Shown piece after piece: positions 41,732 to 54,928 of a stretch of 64,000 nucleotides of DNA. A model generated the notes under the pieces. It saw only the letters and a program-made list of their open reading frames with translations, made no database searches and was not told the origin of the DNA. The DNA lies in NCBI GenBank assembly GCA_008802785.1, contig VUYT01000050.1, positions 1-64,000 of the forward strand, given 5' to 3'. Source of the DNA: Symmetrospora coprosmae (lineage: Eukaryota > Basidiomycota > Cystobasidiomycetes > Symmetrosporaceae). Each line of letters opens with the position of its first letter. Positions within the stretch are counted from its first letter, which is position 1. The position numbers and the translations under genes were made by a program.

Positions 41732-42100
41732 TGGAGTCAACAGGTGCTAGCGCGTCTCGGGACTGTATAGTCCGCCGTTCGCCGTTGCTTCGCAGTCTTC
41801 ACGTCGTACATACAATACCCCCTCGAAGATACCCGATTATTCCAGCCTACTCGCTTGCCCCAATGCAACGAACGTGATCAAAAACGGCATCGCGACGGCT
41901 CCTTTCATTGACGTATGCCTGGCGCGCGGATAAGGCTACACAGGTAATGAGGCTGAGACAGGATGGAAGGGAACGACCGGGAGAGTGCGGTCCTCCTACT
42001 CCCACCACCCGCTGATAGATAGAGGCTCAACCTCTAGCAACGCTGAGAGAGGCCTCAATCTGACCGTAAAGACCTTGCATCGCGGTCTGAACTTCCAGAT
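41732..42100. other. Intergenic between convergent genes
   Basis: 369 bp of 3' flanks between TIM9 and the F-box gene. Nothing recognised. Confidence 0.55.
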
Positions 42101-42989
42101 CTAGTCGGCGAAATGTTCCAGACAGGGTTTGCCAGAAGATGCAAGAAGAAAGCCGTCACTCGGGTCAGCCTGGCAAAGCAGCGAATATCAGGTGAACAAG
42201 GTCTGGGTAGCACTCACGACTGAGTCCGGGATCTGATACGACGTGCTCTCGAGGTCTAGGTGGCCACTGTACAGGCGGTCACACAGGGCGGCATGTTTCA
42301 GCCTGCTTGGCTCGATGTAGGGCCAAACTCCTGCTCGATACAGTTAGACATCCGCGTCTGAGCATTGCCACTCACAACGTCTCGTAGCGCTCTTCTAGCG
42401 CTTTCCAAAGCGGCTCGTCAAACATACAAGCGTCTGCTTCCTCCAAGAAGCCCCGCCGCATGTGATAGAATGGCCATTCGAGATGGCGCAGCTGAGGGAA
42501 CCACCCCTTACTGATGCACTCCGCAAGCGCTGTAGCGATTGCTGTCTTGACCTCGTGCGTTGCCCTTCGCCTTGGTATCGCTATGCTGCGGACGCTGGCG
42601 GCATAGCGGGCGGCGAAGTCGGCCTTGGGAATGCTCGTCTGCTTATCCTCGCACGGATCACTCCTGCCTTCATGATCATCGCTGGTACTGGCTGTATCGC
42701 CAGAAGAGCTCAACGCGGCGTCTCGCGGCTTGCCCTTTGCAAGGGTTCGCAGCAGACGCAGCGTTCCGCTCAAGTTCTGCCCGCGTAGATGCGGGGAATA
42801 GAGATGGGGCAGCGCGATTTCCTGAATGTACGAGGAGACAAGGCAGAGGCTTGCGAGTGTGGGGATATCGGAGGGCGAGAGGAAGGAGAAGATGTAGGAT
42901 ATGGTTTCTGGCGGGAGACGAGACAAGGGGAGAGGGGATGGAGAGGGCTGCTCCCGCGAGTATAGGCCGTAAGAATGACCCTGCCCCAT
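42101..42989 (-). CDS. F-box protein, 255 aa
   Basis: Three exons (42989-42376, 42302-42218, 42169-42101) give 255 aa. An F-box lies at about residues 22-68 (LSRLPPETISYIFSFLSPSD, then LASLCLVSSYIQEIALPHLY), the segment that would bind Skp1 and recruit substrates to an SCF ubiquitin ligase. Behind it are a Ser/Asp-rich insertion (around residues 100-130) and a helical part (IATALAECISKGWFPQLRHL, then WKALEERYETL). No leucine-rich, WD40 or kelch repeats are seen. This is the common basidiomycete layout in which the substrate domain is unrecognised. The start MGQGHSYG is the first ATG in frame; longer frames upstream lack an ATG. The exon 2 acceptor was chosen for frame and is moderately sure. 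Confidence 0.82.
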
Positions 42990-43185
42990 AGTGGCTAGTG
43001 TATCCGACTTTCGGTGTAGAGGGTAAGAGTCAGAGGGTCCCCCGGAGTCCGTCTGCGACGTGCCGAAGACGAGGCGCTTCTTGCCGCTCAATCGGACATC
43101 ACCCGAGCGGTCTGCAATGCATCCTCTCCCACCAACTCGATAGCCGGGTTCTCCGCTGCCTTAGCCATCCACGACGCCCGCAAGC

Positions 43186-44585
43186 ATGGTCCAGACGACC
43201 TCCGCGTCGTCAGCCTCGCCATTGCCTGGTCATGACAGCACCATTTACATCCTCTCCCAGCTCCCCCTGACAGTCGTTGATGGCATCATACAAGGTGTGC
43301 GAGGTCGAAGCGATGCAGTGTGTAAGGAGCCATCCCAAGGCTCATGCGGGCTCCTGCATTGCTCTCTCTGTGTGCCTTTGACGCGACTGTAGCTGTTACC
43401 GGAGGGACAACTGCTTTCGAAAGCGGAGGCGATGCGCATCCTTGGACCATCAAGAACCGGTACTACGAAGCAGACGTCACCTTCAGGATTTCGGACAGTC
43501 CGGAACATCTTCTAGACTGCTTGCGCGCTCAGGACTGGGCGGCCGCCGCGGTCATTCTCGTCGCAGACAAGTCCAAGGTGAATGTTCAAGGCGCCCGCGC
43601 AACATACTCTCTTTGCATCCTAGCTAGCTGATGTACATGGGCGCACAATGCTCGGCTCTACTGACGATCGTCCTTCCATCCGTTCCGATGGACCTCTACA
43701 ACTTCTGCCACTGCAGCCCATTGATCTGGACCTCCTCGACAAATTTGATACCGACTCCATAGATGTCCCGCTTGTGGTTGGGATATCCCCGTCTGGAGCA
43801 ACATCTACAAGTCTCGATGAGGAGGAACTTTCACATCTGTGCCTCCTAAAAGGCTACGAGTATATTGCAATTGATGGCAGTCGGGGCTCGCTAGCTGCTG
43901 CCGGCAATAAGAAGAGCCAGGAGGAGGAAGAAGAAGACGATGACGATGGCGATGCTAATGCAGGTGAGGCCCTCGCCTGGCTCGAGAGTGGCTGCCCAGC
44001 AACAGTACAGGGGTTTGATGAGGCTGCCTTTGCTTATCGCATGCAGGACCCTCCGGAACTGCTCGGCTCTCAGAGGCGCTACAGGCTCACATGTGGCCAA
44101 ACAGCCGCATGGTGTCCCGCTCAAGGGTCAGCTCACGCCTACCGTTTGGAGCTGCCCCAGAAACCTCGCAGCCGGACGTGATGCCCTCTCAGTCTTCCAC
44201 TGGTTCGCCTGAGACCGCCAATACCAGCCGAAGAACCGCGGTCGGCTTCGAAGACGACTTCGCGCCTTTCGTTTCCGGGGACCCCGGACCGCTTCAGAAA
44301 TTGGAGGGTTCCTCTGTTCGGGATGCCGGGGAGGGCATGGGCGCTGACTGGGAAGATGAGAGCGACCCCACAGCTGGCTTTTCTGCCATCTTTGCGCAGC
44401 TAGCGGGTCTGAGGGACCAGGCTGCAGGAATCAAAGACGAGAATGCCAGAAAGGATTTCGCCGCCGAGATTGCCCTCTCATTCGCAAGACAGCTCGATGC
44501 CATGGCTTTGGAGGACAGTGAGGGTGATCCGAATCAACATGGGAAGAGCCACGGACGATCGCAGGACGGACCAACAGCAAAGTAG
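43186..44585 (+). CDS. Alpha/gamma-adaptin-binding protein p34 (AAGAB / Irc6 type)
   Basis: AAGAB-type proteins chaperone assembly of AP-1 and AP-2 clathrin adaptors. Four exons (43186-43294, 43393-43577, 43624-43963, 44074-44585) give 381 aa. The first half resembles the Rab-like pseudo-GTPase fold of this family: VTGGTTAFESG, PWTIKNRYYEADVTFRI, LLDKFDTDSIDVPLVVGISP and LCLLKGYEYIAIDG. An acidic run (EEEEEDDDDGD) is followed by EALQAHMWPN, which matches the EALxAHMWP motif at the end of the fold. The C-terminal part (GFEDDFAPFVSG, then LDAMALED) matches the adaptin-binding tail. The last intron (110 bp) was placed so as to restore EALQAHMW. The identification rests on several short motifs, so it is good but not certain. 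Confidence 0.8.
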
Positions 44586-44674
44586 AGCTTTCAGCGATGC
44601 CTGGTTGGCCAGTATCGCGAGCATGGCGTCTGTTAATGGCCCGTGCCTGCATCGCCTATGCTACAGCAATACAA

Positions 44675-46600
44675 CTACGCCTCAGCGTTCTTCTCCTCCT
44701 GTGTCTTATCGACAATATCCTTGCTAGAGAAGCTCAGGATGCCCGCCTCGTCTAGCAAGCCGACTGTTTCCTCGCCCTCTTCCACTGCCATCCTGCCGAG
44801 AACACGATTGACCTCTTCCAGGCTCTTTGTCTGAAGTGCCTTTTTAAGGTTCTTCGGGAAGCTCTCGAAAATGTCCCACCGCCTCTGTAGGAAAGCGCGG
44901 ACCTGCTCGACGTCCATGTTCTCGCTGCCCTCGCCCTCGATGGTAAGCTGCTCGGGAGGTGGGCCATCGGGCACCTCAAAAGTAATGGTCGTACTGGGGT
45001 CTTGGGCTACGAGTTGAATCTGCTCGCGCTCGCCCGACTCGTTAACACCCGCTGCCGCTCGTTCTGCGGCCATCTCGGCGCTCCGGCTCTCGATTCTCGC
45101 CCATGTCTGACCGACGTCGTTCTGAAAGACCTTGAGCGCGTCCTTGTTGGTGGCCATTCTGTCAGGAACGACACAGAGGCACATTAGTACCAATTGCTGG
45201 CTGTTCGTCAGTCAAGCAGACATCCTACTCACCGCTTGAAGAAGAGTGCCACTCCATCTCGGCCAAGCTTTCTGCAGTACTGTAGTACCAGGGACTGATG
45301 CACGCACGCCTTGGCGTACTTCTTGTCGCCTCGAATAGCAGCTTCGAACGCTTCCAGCAGGATAGCATCGTTGACATCCTCTTTGAGCAGGGCCGGTTCA
45401 GTCGAGATGGCCTTGAAACTGGCTTCCCAGTTCCCAATCTCCAATTGCGTGAATCGCTTCGCCGAAGGCGAGAATGTCGGAATTTCCTCGTCCTCCTCAT
45501 CCTCCTCGTCGTCATTGTCCCTTAGCTCCCTAATCTGGGCTGTTCCCGATCCTTCGCCATCTGGTGCGTACCCCGAAGCCTGAGGAATGGCATCCGCTTG
45601 CGATGCCGAGCTCTTTGGGTTCAGAACCTCTATCTCCTTTGCTTTTCCTTTGACGGTCTTTGTCTTTGGGGCAGGCTTGATGGGGTCGACTATTTGGGCA
45701 GACGCGGCGTTCTTGCTGACGTGACCTGCGCTGAAGCCTTCGCGGATATCGTCGCTGGTAATATGTTTCTTCTGCTCAGCCTCCTCCTTCTGGATGTCCT
45801 TCTTGCACTGCTCCGTGCGTTCCTGCAGCTGGCGTCGGTGATCCTTGAGCGCAGCTTCAAGAGCCTGACTCCGCTCAGTCGGGTCCTTGATCTCGCCCCC
45901 TTTCTTCTGCTTGACCTCGTCCGCAACCGTTGTCATGAGAGCGAGAATCATGTCGTCGTAGCTCGGCTGATCGGGTCGACTCCCTTCTGGCCTCTCTGCC
46001 TTCGGGTCCCCTTTCTTGGATTGCAGTTCCGAGACTCGACTCTCAAAGAATGAGGTCCCATCCTTCTCGACTGCAGTGACGGTGTCATCCAGTCGGACCT
46101 TGAGCGTATCGTTCAGGACGATCTCTGACTTGAGGAACGAGATGCGTTGCTTGCGCTCCTCTCGCTTGACGTGTATGTCGCTCTGCTTCCAGCTGGGAGG
46201 TCGAGTCGTGCCGTCAGCTCACGCGGGCGGATCATGTCGCAGCGCAACTTTTGCGTCAGCTTACCGCACGAAAGACTTCTTATCGACACTGTACGGTAAA
46301 AGCGTCAGCATACTCACAGGTGAAGCGGCAGCTTCAGAGGTCACCAATGCGGCTCACTTTGGGTGCACCTCGATGTCGCTGTCGTCGCTAAGCTGTTAGC
46401 GAGTACAGGCAGGCCGAACGAGAGTTAAGTTGAACGGATATAGATTCAGCAAGCGCACTCAAAGTCGGGCTTCGTCGTGTGTGCTGTTCGGGTAGGGCGT
46501 CTCTAGCACCCAGACCTGCATTCAGGCACCTTGGCCTGCAACCGCCCTGCGACGGCCTGCTTACCTCGAGCTGGTCCCACTTGCTGTAGTTGAGCGGCAT
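44675..46600 (-). CDS. CDC37: Hsp90 co-chaperone Cdc37
   Basis: Cdc37 loads protein kinases onto Hsp90. Five exons (46600-46565, 46392-46358, 46288-46265, 46192-45233, 45158-44675) give 512 aa. The N-terminus is the family signature MPLNYSKWDQLELSDDSDIE, with Ser14 at the conserved CK2 phosphorylation site, followed by VHPNVDKKSFVRWKQSDIHV. A coiled-coil region (ERTEQCKKDIQKEEAEQKKH) leads to the Hsp90-binding central domain (RFTQLEIGNWEASFKAISTE, then CRKLGRDGVALFFKR) and a C-terminal helical domain (VRAFLQRRWDIFESFPKNLK). Acidic runs before the central domain are longer than in yeast. Exon 3 is only 24 nt. Confidence 0.95.
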
Positions 46601-47025
46601 GTTGAGGGCGGCCGTCTGCTATTGCTCGGTACTGTCAGTAGTCTGCTCTAGTCGAACACACTGCTGCTGTTGATGGTCGCAGAGCAGGGCCGCGTTCCGG
46701 CGTCTGTCGAGTTGTGAGGGCCCTCACCACCGAAGTCACGTTCTCGATGATTCCAGCTGGCACCCGAAGTGGGGCAAGCAAGCGAGCTCACATCAAGATC
46801 GCGTAGACAACGTAGGTAGGCTGAAGTGTACCCACTGATCTCCCCTCTCCTGAGCGACGAAGGTCTGCTCCAGCCGAGCTGCCTTGCGCACACTCGGCAA
46901 TCCGCCACACGGACCTGGCGGGTCCGGCGGGCTGAGCGCGCCCCCGACAGCGGCTTTCGGTCTTGCTGCTTTCACTTCCGCTCCCCCCATCATACCGTAT
47001 CATAAGCGCGAAAGGTTGCATTGAA
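46601..47025. other. Divergent promoter region, CDC37 / QPRT
   Basis: 425 bp between divergent start codons. Nothing further recognised. Confidence 0.5.
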
Positions 47026-48396
<1,371 letters not shown>

Positions 48397-48800
48397 ACAG
48401 CTTGGTTTTCGCTCCCGCTCTTGCACCTCCTAGACTTGCAGAGTTGTTCATGATATGCAACCAGAGCATAGCATTGATGCAGCACAAAATCGGAGCGTGC
48501 CTACGGAAGCCCGGATGGCTTCCGCTACTCGCCTCCGCTAGCTTGCCCCACCCTCGCCTTTGACCTGGCAACGCCGCATTCCCCTTGACTGCATCGAAAT
48601 GAACAGCATCGCCAACCACCACACTCGTTACATGTAGTGCCCCATCGTTGCACCGTATCCGACTGCCTGGATGGCAGCAATCAGAAGCCTGCCCGGAACA
48701 ACCCGAACAACGCACGAGCTTGACGCGCGCAGACCTTCTGTGACGTCGCCGGCCGACCTCTCATCCCTGAAGTCCTGGACATAAGAGTGACAAGCAGGAG
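48397..48800. other. Intergenic, nothing recognised
   Basis: 404 bp between QPRT and the membrane protein gene. A minus-strand open frame spanning 48681-49181 is judged an antisense shadow. Confidence 0.5.
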
Positions 48801-51442
48801 ATGGACAGGGCGCACCTCGACATTAGGATGCAGGAGGTATGCACGGAGCTGCTTCTGTTGCAGGACAGGGAGGACTGCGAGCGGCGGCTCGCACGCTCGG
48901 AGCACGCTTCGCATCTTGCCCAGCTCAGGTGAGGCGGTCTTGCCTGCTGCCAAATCTGTGAGATCATCGTCTGACTCAACGCGCTTTGCCTGTTGCAGGC
49001 GCGCCAGGTCCATGCACGCCAACCACGCAGCCCGGTCACTGCGTGCGCAAGACGGTCGCCACCAACGACGCGGTCGCGTCAGTGTTCCACCCCTACTCCC
49101 TGAAAAGCACAATCTGCAGGCTAGGGAGCTGGTGCCGCTTGTACTCAGCGATAGCGAGTATGCGACGAGCAGCACAGTCACGGTTTCGCTGCCGGAGCGT
49201 CATCGTCACACTGGTCGCAGGCCGCTGCCGACCAACACAGATGCAACCAAGGACAATGGGAGCTTCACCAGCGTACCTGAGCAGGTCTGGCCTACGACAT
49301 CCTTCAGCACAAGCCAAGAGACTCCTCCAAGGGACGCTCCGCCTGCCTCAACGCCTAACACGGCCTCGGTCACGAAGAATACGCAAGCGACCATCAGCAA
49401 GACTTCCGCGTCTGCTGGCCTTACCACAAAATCGTCAAAGAAAGAATCACATGTCATCACTTCTGCTGCATCTTCCTCGCGAAGCAAGACCACCAAAACC
49501 GCAAAGGACGAGATCAAAACGACTGCTAGCGGATCTACTGCTAAGCCAGCCACACGGACGCGTAGCTCCTCTACATATGCATCCTCCACGAAGTCTGCTT
49601 CGCCATCACCAACACGACCTGTCCGCATCGTTACCGTGTGCGGAGCCGAGGGTGCTCAAGCCAAAGATGCTGGAGGGCAGCAGCGCCGATACAACTGGAC
49701 AACTCGGACAGTCTACGACGCTTCATGCACCCTCGAAGCCTCCGCTCCTCCTTCCTCCTCTTTCAGTCCGCATGCAACATCCTCAGCAAACAGCCCAATA
49801 GCCAATTTTCCCAATGAGCCGATGGACGTTCCAGAGGCGGACACGAGGGACGATCCGCAAGCGTTTTTTGCGACACCTCGCGGGAAAGGAGCCATAGCCG
49901 GCATTACTGCTGGATCAGTCGCTCTGACTCTTCTCGTCCTCGCCATTCTCTTCTGGAGGCGCCCAAGGAAACGAGATTCTGATATTTGGGGTCTTGAAAA
50001 GAGAAGGAGGCGCAGCGCCATGTCCACAAGCTCTTTCGGAGACGATAGTGGAGACACAGGTAGCTTTGTGGATGCGGGCGGACTTCACGCGTCTAGCTCG
50101 ACCTTTACCCCTCACTCACAGCCGATGGGAGAAGCGCGGACCAGCTTGCGAGACGAGCCATCCTTCGTGGTCGAGTCGAGGAGAAGATCGGCTGCATGGA
50201 ACGCGATGGATCCTTCACAGTTGCCAAGTGCCTCCACAGTCGGTGCAGGAACTGCAGCAGCAGGACTCAGACCGCTACGGCAAGGGGATCAAAGCACGGG
50301 CTTCGACCGCCCTAATGCAGCCGATGACGGCGGAGATCCCTCACCTCTGGATCGCATCCCGTACTCGTCCTCGCACGATCACGAGCACAATCCTTTCGAT
50401 GACCCAGCTGTGCCAGAAGTGGCACAACTCTCGGCTCAGGCATCTGCGCCACTTACGGCATATGCACCGACCCGGGCCCGGGATGGTGTAGAGCGCCGCA
50501 AGAGCGCCGGCTTCACTTCGGACACCTACCGCTCAAGCAGAAGGAAGAGCAGACCGGTGAGCTCGATCAGTCTAGCTCCCTGTGCGAGCGAAAGAGGAAG
50601 CTAACGCGCCGCTGTCTTCACGCTGGAAGCTGTCCGTGCGAAACCCCGATGTTGATCCAGCCCCGGCTGGGCCTTACGCAGAACCCAACTTCGCTCACCA
50701 TCCGTCTGAGCAAGACGAACAAGAAGCGCTCACACCGACTCTACTTGAACAACAGAGGTTCCAGAAGGACACTGCAGGTGTTTCGACCTCGAAAGCCACC
50801 GGACAGTCGAAGAATGATCAGGCTCAGCCCAAGTTGGTCAATCCGGTGACTTACCGACAGTCACTCGCCCCATCCCCATCACCGGATCTTTCATTGAGGT
50901 CTCCTCTAACCAACTTGGCCGATGGCCTGGAAGCGGAGGCTACCAATCTAGATCAAAAGGGCAGTTGGAAGTCTTGGAAGAACCCTCTCTCTTACTCCTC
51001 TTCGCACACCAATCCGCTGTTGGGATACTTCCCAGACGTACGGACTGGCAGTCTGACGGGGGATCAGAGCGCCCTTCCACCAGTCTCGAATCTTACACCG
51101 ATGCGACCGCCGATGAACTCCGCAATTTCAGCTATCTCTCACTTGCGGTCGTCGCGGCCAGGCACGGCTGTAGTGTCCGCACAACAACACCATCATGAGC
51201 CACCCAAGCCGGACACACGACAATCGCGGACCTCGTCCAGCAGCAACAGCACGAGCCGCTCGTCATTCTCCATGTACCCTTTCGGTGGTTACCATCGAAG
51301 CTGGGCCAACGATGGGGTAGAGACCCCCGTCGAGATACAGGACGTGCAGCTTGGCGGCAGTACAGTCGGCACGGGCAACGGCTTGACGGGCAGCTTCCTG
51401 GGGAACACCTCAGCGATGGCTGGTATCGGCTACTTTCGCTGA
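48801..51442 (+). CDS. Single-pass membrane protein with Ser/Thr-rich ectodomain
   Basis: Three pieces (48801-48928, 48999-50556, 50630-51442) join in phase to give about 832 aa. One strong membrane helix is present near residue 400 (AIAGITAGSVALTLLVLAIL), followed by a basic stop-transfer run (WRRPRKRD). The roughly 300 residues before it are Ser/Thr/Pro-rich with a VTVCGAEG segment, as in heavily O-glycosylated wall sensors or mucins. The cytoplasmic half is long, Ser/Pro-rich and disordered. Intron 2 has a CTAAC branch sequence and a pyrimidine tract, which supports it. No signal peptide is seen: the proposed first exon (MDRAHLDIRMQEV) looks like a coiled coil, so the 5' end is doubtful. 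It could be a Mid2/Wsc-like sensor, but no WSC domain is present. Confidence 0.7.
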
Positions 51443-51589
51443 GAACGTGTAGCCAAAGAGCCGGTATGAAAGAGAGTCACCCAGTCCAATCACAACCTCT
51501 TGAACACGAGATAGCACTCTTTGCTGGCGACTGTTGCTAATGCTGACACAACAAGCATGCTCGAGCTACTAATAGCCCGCACAATATCA

Positions 51590-53450
51590 TTAACGCCTTC
51601 TCTTGTTCATCACTTTGCGCCGCTTCATGCCTCCACCTCCAGCCTCGACCATGTCGTCGTCTCTGTCCTTATCGTCGTGAGCGTCCTGAGCGCGCCGCTT
51701 GCCATTTCGGCCCTTGCCGCCGTTCCTGCTGTTCTCGTCTCGGAGCTCCTTGGCGGCTTCTCGCTGGGCTTCTCCTACCCGCTCGGCCAACATCAGGACT
51801 TGCTCTTTGTCGCTTGGAAATTCGGTCATCTTCTTGCCGATGACGCCCTCGATGCGTTGCAGCAGCTCGACATCGTACTGCGTGGCAAGCGTAATGGACT
51901 TTCCAGCCCGCCCCGCTCTCGCTGTTCGCCCAACTCGGTGGATGTAATCCTTGCTATGGGTCGGGATGTCGTAGTTAATGACATAATCGACCAGTGGAAT
52001 GTCGAGACCTCGCGAGGCAACGTCTGTTGCAACGAGGATGGTGCGCCCGCCCGACTTGAACTTGTTCAGGGCACCGAGGCGGTGTGACTGAGATAGCTGA
52101 CCGTGCAGAGGGATGGCAGGGAAGCCGAGATGGCGCAGAAGCAGCGCGACTCGCGAAGCATCGTGTACCGTTCTCGTGAAGATGATCATGGTTCTGCCAG
52201 AAAGCTCATTGGCCAGGTAGACGAGGTAGGTATCCTTGTGTTTCAAGGGGATGAAGAGATAGTGCTGGATGAGAGTGGAGACCGTTGAGTATCTGCAATT
52301 TCCAGAACGTAGCTGCGTCAGTTCTTTTACCCCGCGCGATCAACGGGCTCAGGAGCCCTCACGGGATCTAGACCTACTTTGACGAGACTTCGAGCTTGAC
52401 TGGATTGCTCAATGATGCGCGCTGGAGCTTTGCGACCTTGGTAGTCATCGTCGCAGAAAACAGGTAGGTATTCCTCTCGCGCGGGATGACCTTGAGAATT
52501 TTGTCGATGGCAGGGCCGAAATCCATGTCGAGCAACCGGTCGGCTTCGTCCATGACCTGTCGAAGCGTATGGCCGTGTCAGGCTCTCTCCCCACCAACGA
52601 ATTAGGTATGCCCAGGACGGCTCACCAGGTACTTGAGGCTTCTCAGACTGAAGCCCTTGGTATTTTCAAGATGATCTTGCAAACGTCCGGGCGTAGCGAC
52701 GATGACGTGGGGCCGCTTGCCGAGAGCTATGCTCTGCTCCATCATGTCCATTCCTCCGACGAGCACGACACACCGTACGCCAATCGTGCTACCTAGAGCG
52801 GTGAACTGCTCGCTGATCTGGTAGGCAAGCTCTCGCGTTGGCGCCAGCACGCAGCAGAAGAAAGGAGCTGGGTCGTTGTACAGCGCCTGTATGACTGGAA
52901 GGGCGAATGCAGCTGTCTTTCCTGACCCTGTCTGGGCGAGACCGATAATGTCTTTGCCCTGCAAAGCGTACGGTATCGTCTCTGCTTGAATCTCGCTTGG
53001 AAACTTGAAGTTGAGAAGGGAGCAGGCCTGGCATATCTGAGGGATGAGGCCAAGAGACTCGAAGGTGGCTCGTGGCTTGTCTTCTTCTGCATCTCCCTCC
53101 GCATCTCCTTCTGCATCATGCTCGTCGGAAGCGCCATCCTCTGCATCTTCCTCGCTGGCCGTCGCGTCCTGATGCTCTAGCTGCTTCTGAGTCTGCTTTG
53201 CTGAACGGTCCCGGTCATCTTCGCCATCACCGTCCTCGCTGCCGGATACGTCGTCCTCTTGGTCACCTTCCAGCTCGACTGCCTCCTCCGCATCCTCTTC
53301 CAGCTCGACCTTTTCCTCGTCTTGCTCCACCACCTCCGGGACTCTGGCTGCAGGCCGTGATGGCCCGGCAATAGCAGAGCTCTTCTTTGCTTTGCCTTTG
53401 CCCTTGACGTCACCCTTGCTCCCTCCTTTGACGCGCATGCTTCCTGCCAT
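51590..53450 (-). CDS. RRP3: DEAD-box RNA helicase Rrp3 (DDX47)
   Basis: Rrp3 is a nucleolar helicase needed for pre-rRNA cleavage in 18S maturation. Three exons (53450-52626, 52556-52378, 52292-51590) give 568 aa. An acidic N-terminal extension of about 130 residues precedes the Q motif ([20 protein letters not shown]). Helicase motifs in order are [48 protein letters not shown] and [11 protein letters not shown]. The family-specific CYxLVYLxNE-like stretch appears as [13 protein letters not shown]. The C-terminus is basic ([12 protein letters not shown]), a likely nucleolar signal. DDX47/Rrp3 fits better than Dbp8 or DDX49 because of [18 protein letters not shown] and the C-terminal basic tail. 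Confidence 0.93.
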
Positions 53451-53807
53451 TGCTCTGCCTGCTCTCGCTTGCTGTCCTCTGTCTGTGTCTGTTATGCGAA
53501 GCAGAAAAACCCAGGCGGACGCTTGAAAGTGGCGAAGTGCTACCCCTATTTTCACCCCTATTCTCGGCGAAGGTCACGAATTCCGAGCTCGATGCGCGTG
53601 CGCGAGGTGTCGAGATGTGCAGCTCGTCCGCTACTCTACCCTTCAAAACCCAGCAGCTCCATCGTGCTTGGCCTTGAACTCAGTCGAGAAGCAATTGCAG
53701 ACCTTGTACGGTGAGCCCTCTCCGATGCCTTCGCGCCTTCTCGCGCAAGCTGATCACGCTCTTTCTCACGGCCAGAACTGCGTCATCGCATTCGAGCCAA
53801 CAGCCCC
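53451..53807. other. Divergent promoter region, RRP3 / 2H phosphoesterase
   Basis: 357 bp between divergent start codons. Nothing further recognised. Confidence 0.5.
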
Positions 53808-54725
53808 ATGGCTTCCGCAAGTGTATCAGGAGCAGCGGGCAACGTCTGGAAGCGAGCTTTACCCTCCAGCGTACGAGGTGGATCTCCACCGCGATCTGGC
53901 TCCCCTCGTTCCGCCCAAGCTTCCCATCCGCGTCACCCGAAGGAGCAGGAGGAAGCCACATCATCGCACGCAGGACAGACTTTCGCAGGCAGGCGATACA
54001 ACATCCCAACTGGGCCATACTGCGATCCAGTTGACCACGCTGGGCAGCACGCAGTAGGGAACAATACGCGTCAGGGTTCAGACGCCCCCAAAAACGCCCC
54101 TGCCGATTACGGACGCGTCGAGCAGGCGCAGAACGCTAGGAAGAACGATCGCGGCACATACACGCGTAGCAAGCGAGTAAGCTCAGACGATGAGCCTCCT
54201 CTAATCATCTCCCTTACTCTCGACGATGCGCTGCAGTCGCACATTACCAATCTCCGGGGCAAGTACTTCCCCACCGCCCGGAATCACCTGCAAGGGCACA
54301 TCACCCTGTTCCACGCCATACCCTCCGCCAATGTCAGCGACGTCAAAGCACACATCGAGCAGCTGTGCTCGTCCACTGCCAAGTTCCCCGTCCGCTTGCG
54401 GCCGGCGACCTTGTCCAAGAACAGCAAGGCCGTCTTTGCGCCACTATCGGCGAATCCGCTGTACAACGTCCACGAATCGCTTCAGCATGGCTTCCAGAAG
54501 AAGCTCCGTCTCAATCTCACTCAGCAAGACAGTAATCTAAAGTTCTGGCCGCATGCGACCATCATCAACAAGGTCTCGGAGGAGGAGGCTCTGGACGCCT
54601 TCGAGGCCCTGCAGGAATCCAAAGAGGTCCAATCTTTGGCAAAGGGAGAAGCGCTAGGGCTCGACTTATGGTTCTATAGGGGCGGGCCCTGGAGCCACGT
54701 CCGTAGATTTGACTTCACTGGATAA
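53808..54725 (+). CDS. 2H phosphoesterase superfamily protein (2'-5' RNA ligase-like), 305 aa
   Basis: One exon encodes 305 aa, unusual here, where nearly all genes are split. The first 130 residues are hydrophilic and probably disordered (Ser/Pro/Arg/Gln-rich). The second part carries the two His-x-Thr motifs that define 2H phosphoesterases: HLQGHITLFHAIP and FWPHATIINKVSEEEA, spaced about 90 residues, with the expected strands PPLIISLTLDDALQSHITNL and KGEALGLDLWFYRGGPWSHV. Members hydrolyse 2',3'-cyclic phosphates or ligate or trim RNA. The substrate cannot be named. It is not Usb1 or Trl1, which have different flanking sequence. No targeting signal is seen. A short upstream exon cannot be excluded. 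Confidence 0.85.
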   Translation: MASASVSGAAGNVWKRALPSSVRGGSPPRSGSPRSAQASHPRHPKEQEEATSSHAGQTFAGRRYNIPTGPYCDPVDHAGQHAVGNNTRQGSDAPKNAPADYGRVEQAQNARKNDRGTYTRSKRVSSDDEPPLIISLTLDDALQSHITNLRGKYFPTARNHLQGHITLFHAIPSANVSDVKAHIEQLCSSTAKFPVRLRPATLSKNSKAVFAPLSANPLYNVHESLQHGFQKKLRLNLTQQDSNLKFWPHATIINKVSEEEALDAFEALQESKEVQSLAKGEALGLDLWFYRGGPWSHVRRFDFTG

Positions 54726-54928
54726 TATCGAGAGCTCGGTTATCGGAGATGGTAGCGCTGACGGGCCTTACGTAGCCGGCGTACCTTTAGCACTTCTCCA
54801 TAGCACTTCGTCACAGATGCTGACAGGCATACTTGCAGCACTTTAGTAAGAGCAATGAGACAGGCTGCTGTATCGCAATCGGGCGACTTCGTTCCATTGC
54901 GCGACCGGCCTACAACCCGCACGGTGCT

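Noticed and set aside
45598-46053. Hydrophobic plus-strand frame resembling a membrane protein
   Set aside because: It is exactly antisense to the coiled-coil exon of CDC37; Glu/Lys codons read backwards give Leu/Phe.
48681-49181. Minus-strand frame of 166 codons
   Set aside because: It overlaps the first two exons of the membrane protein gene, has no family similarity and no intron signals of its own.
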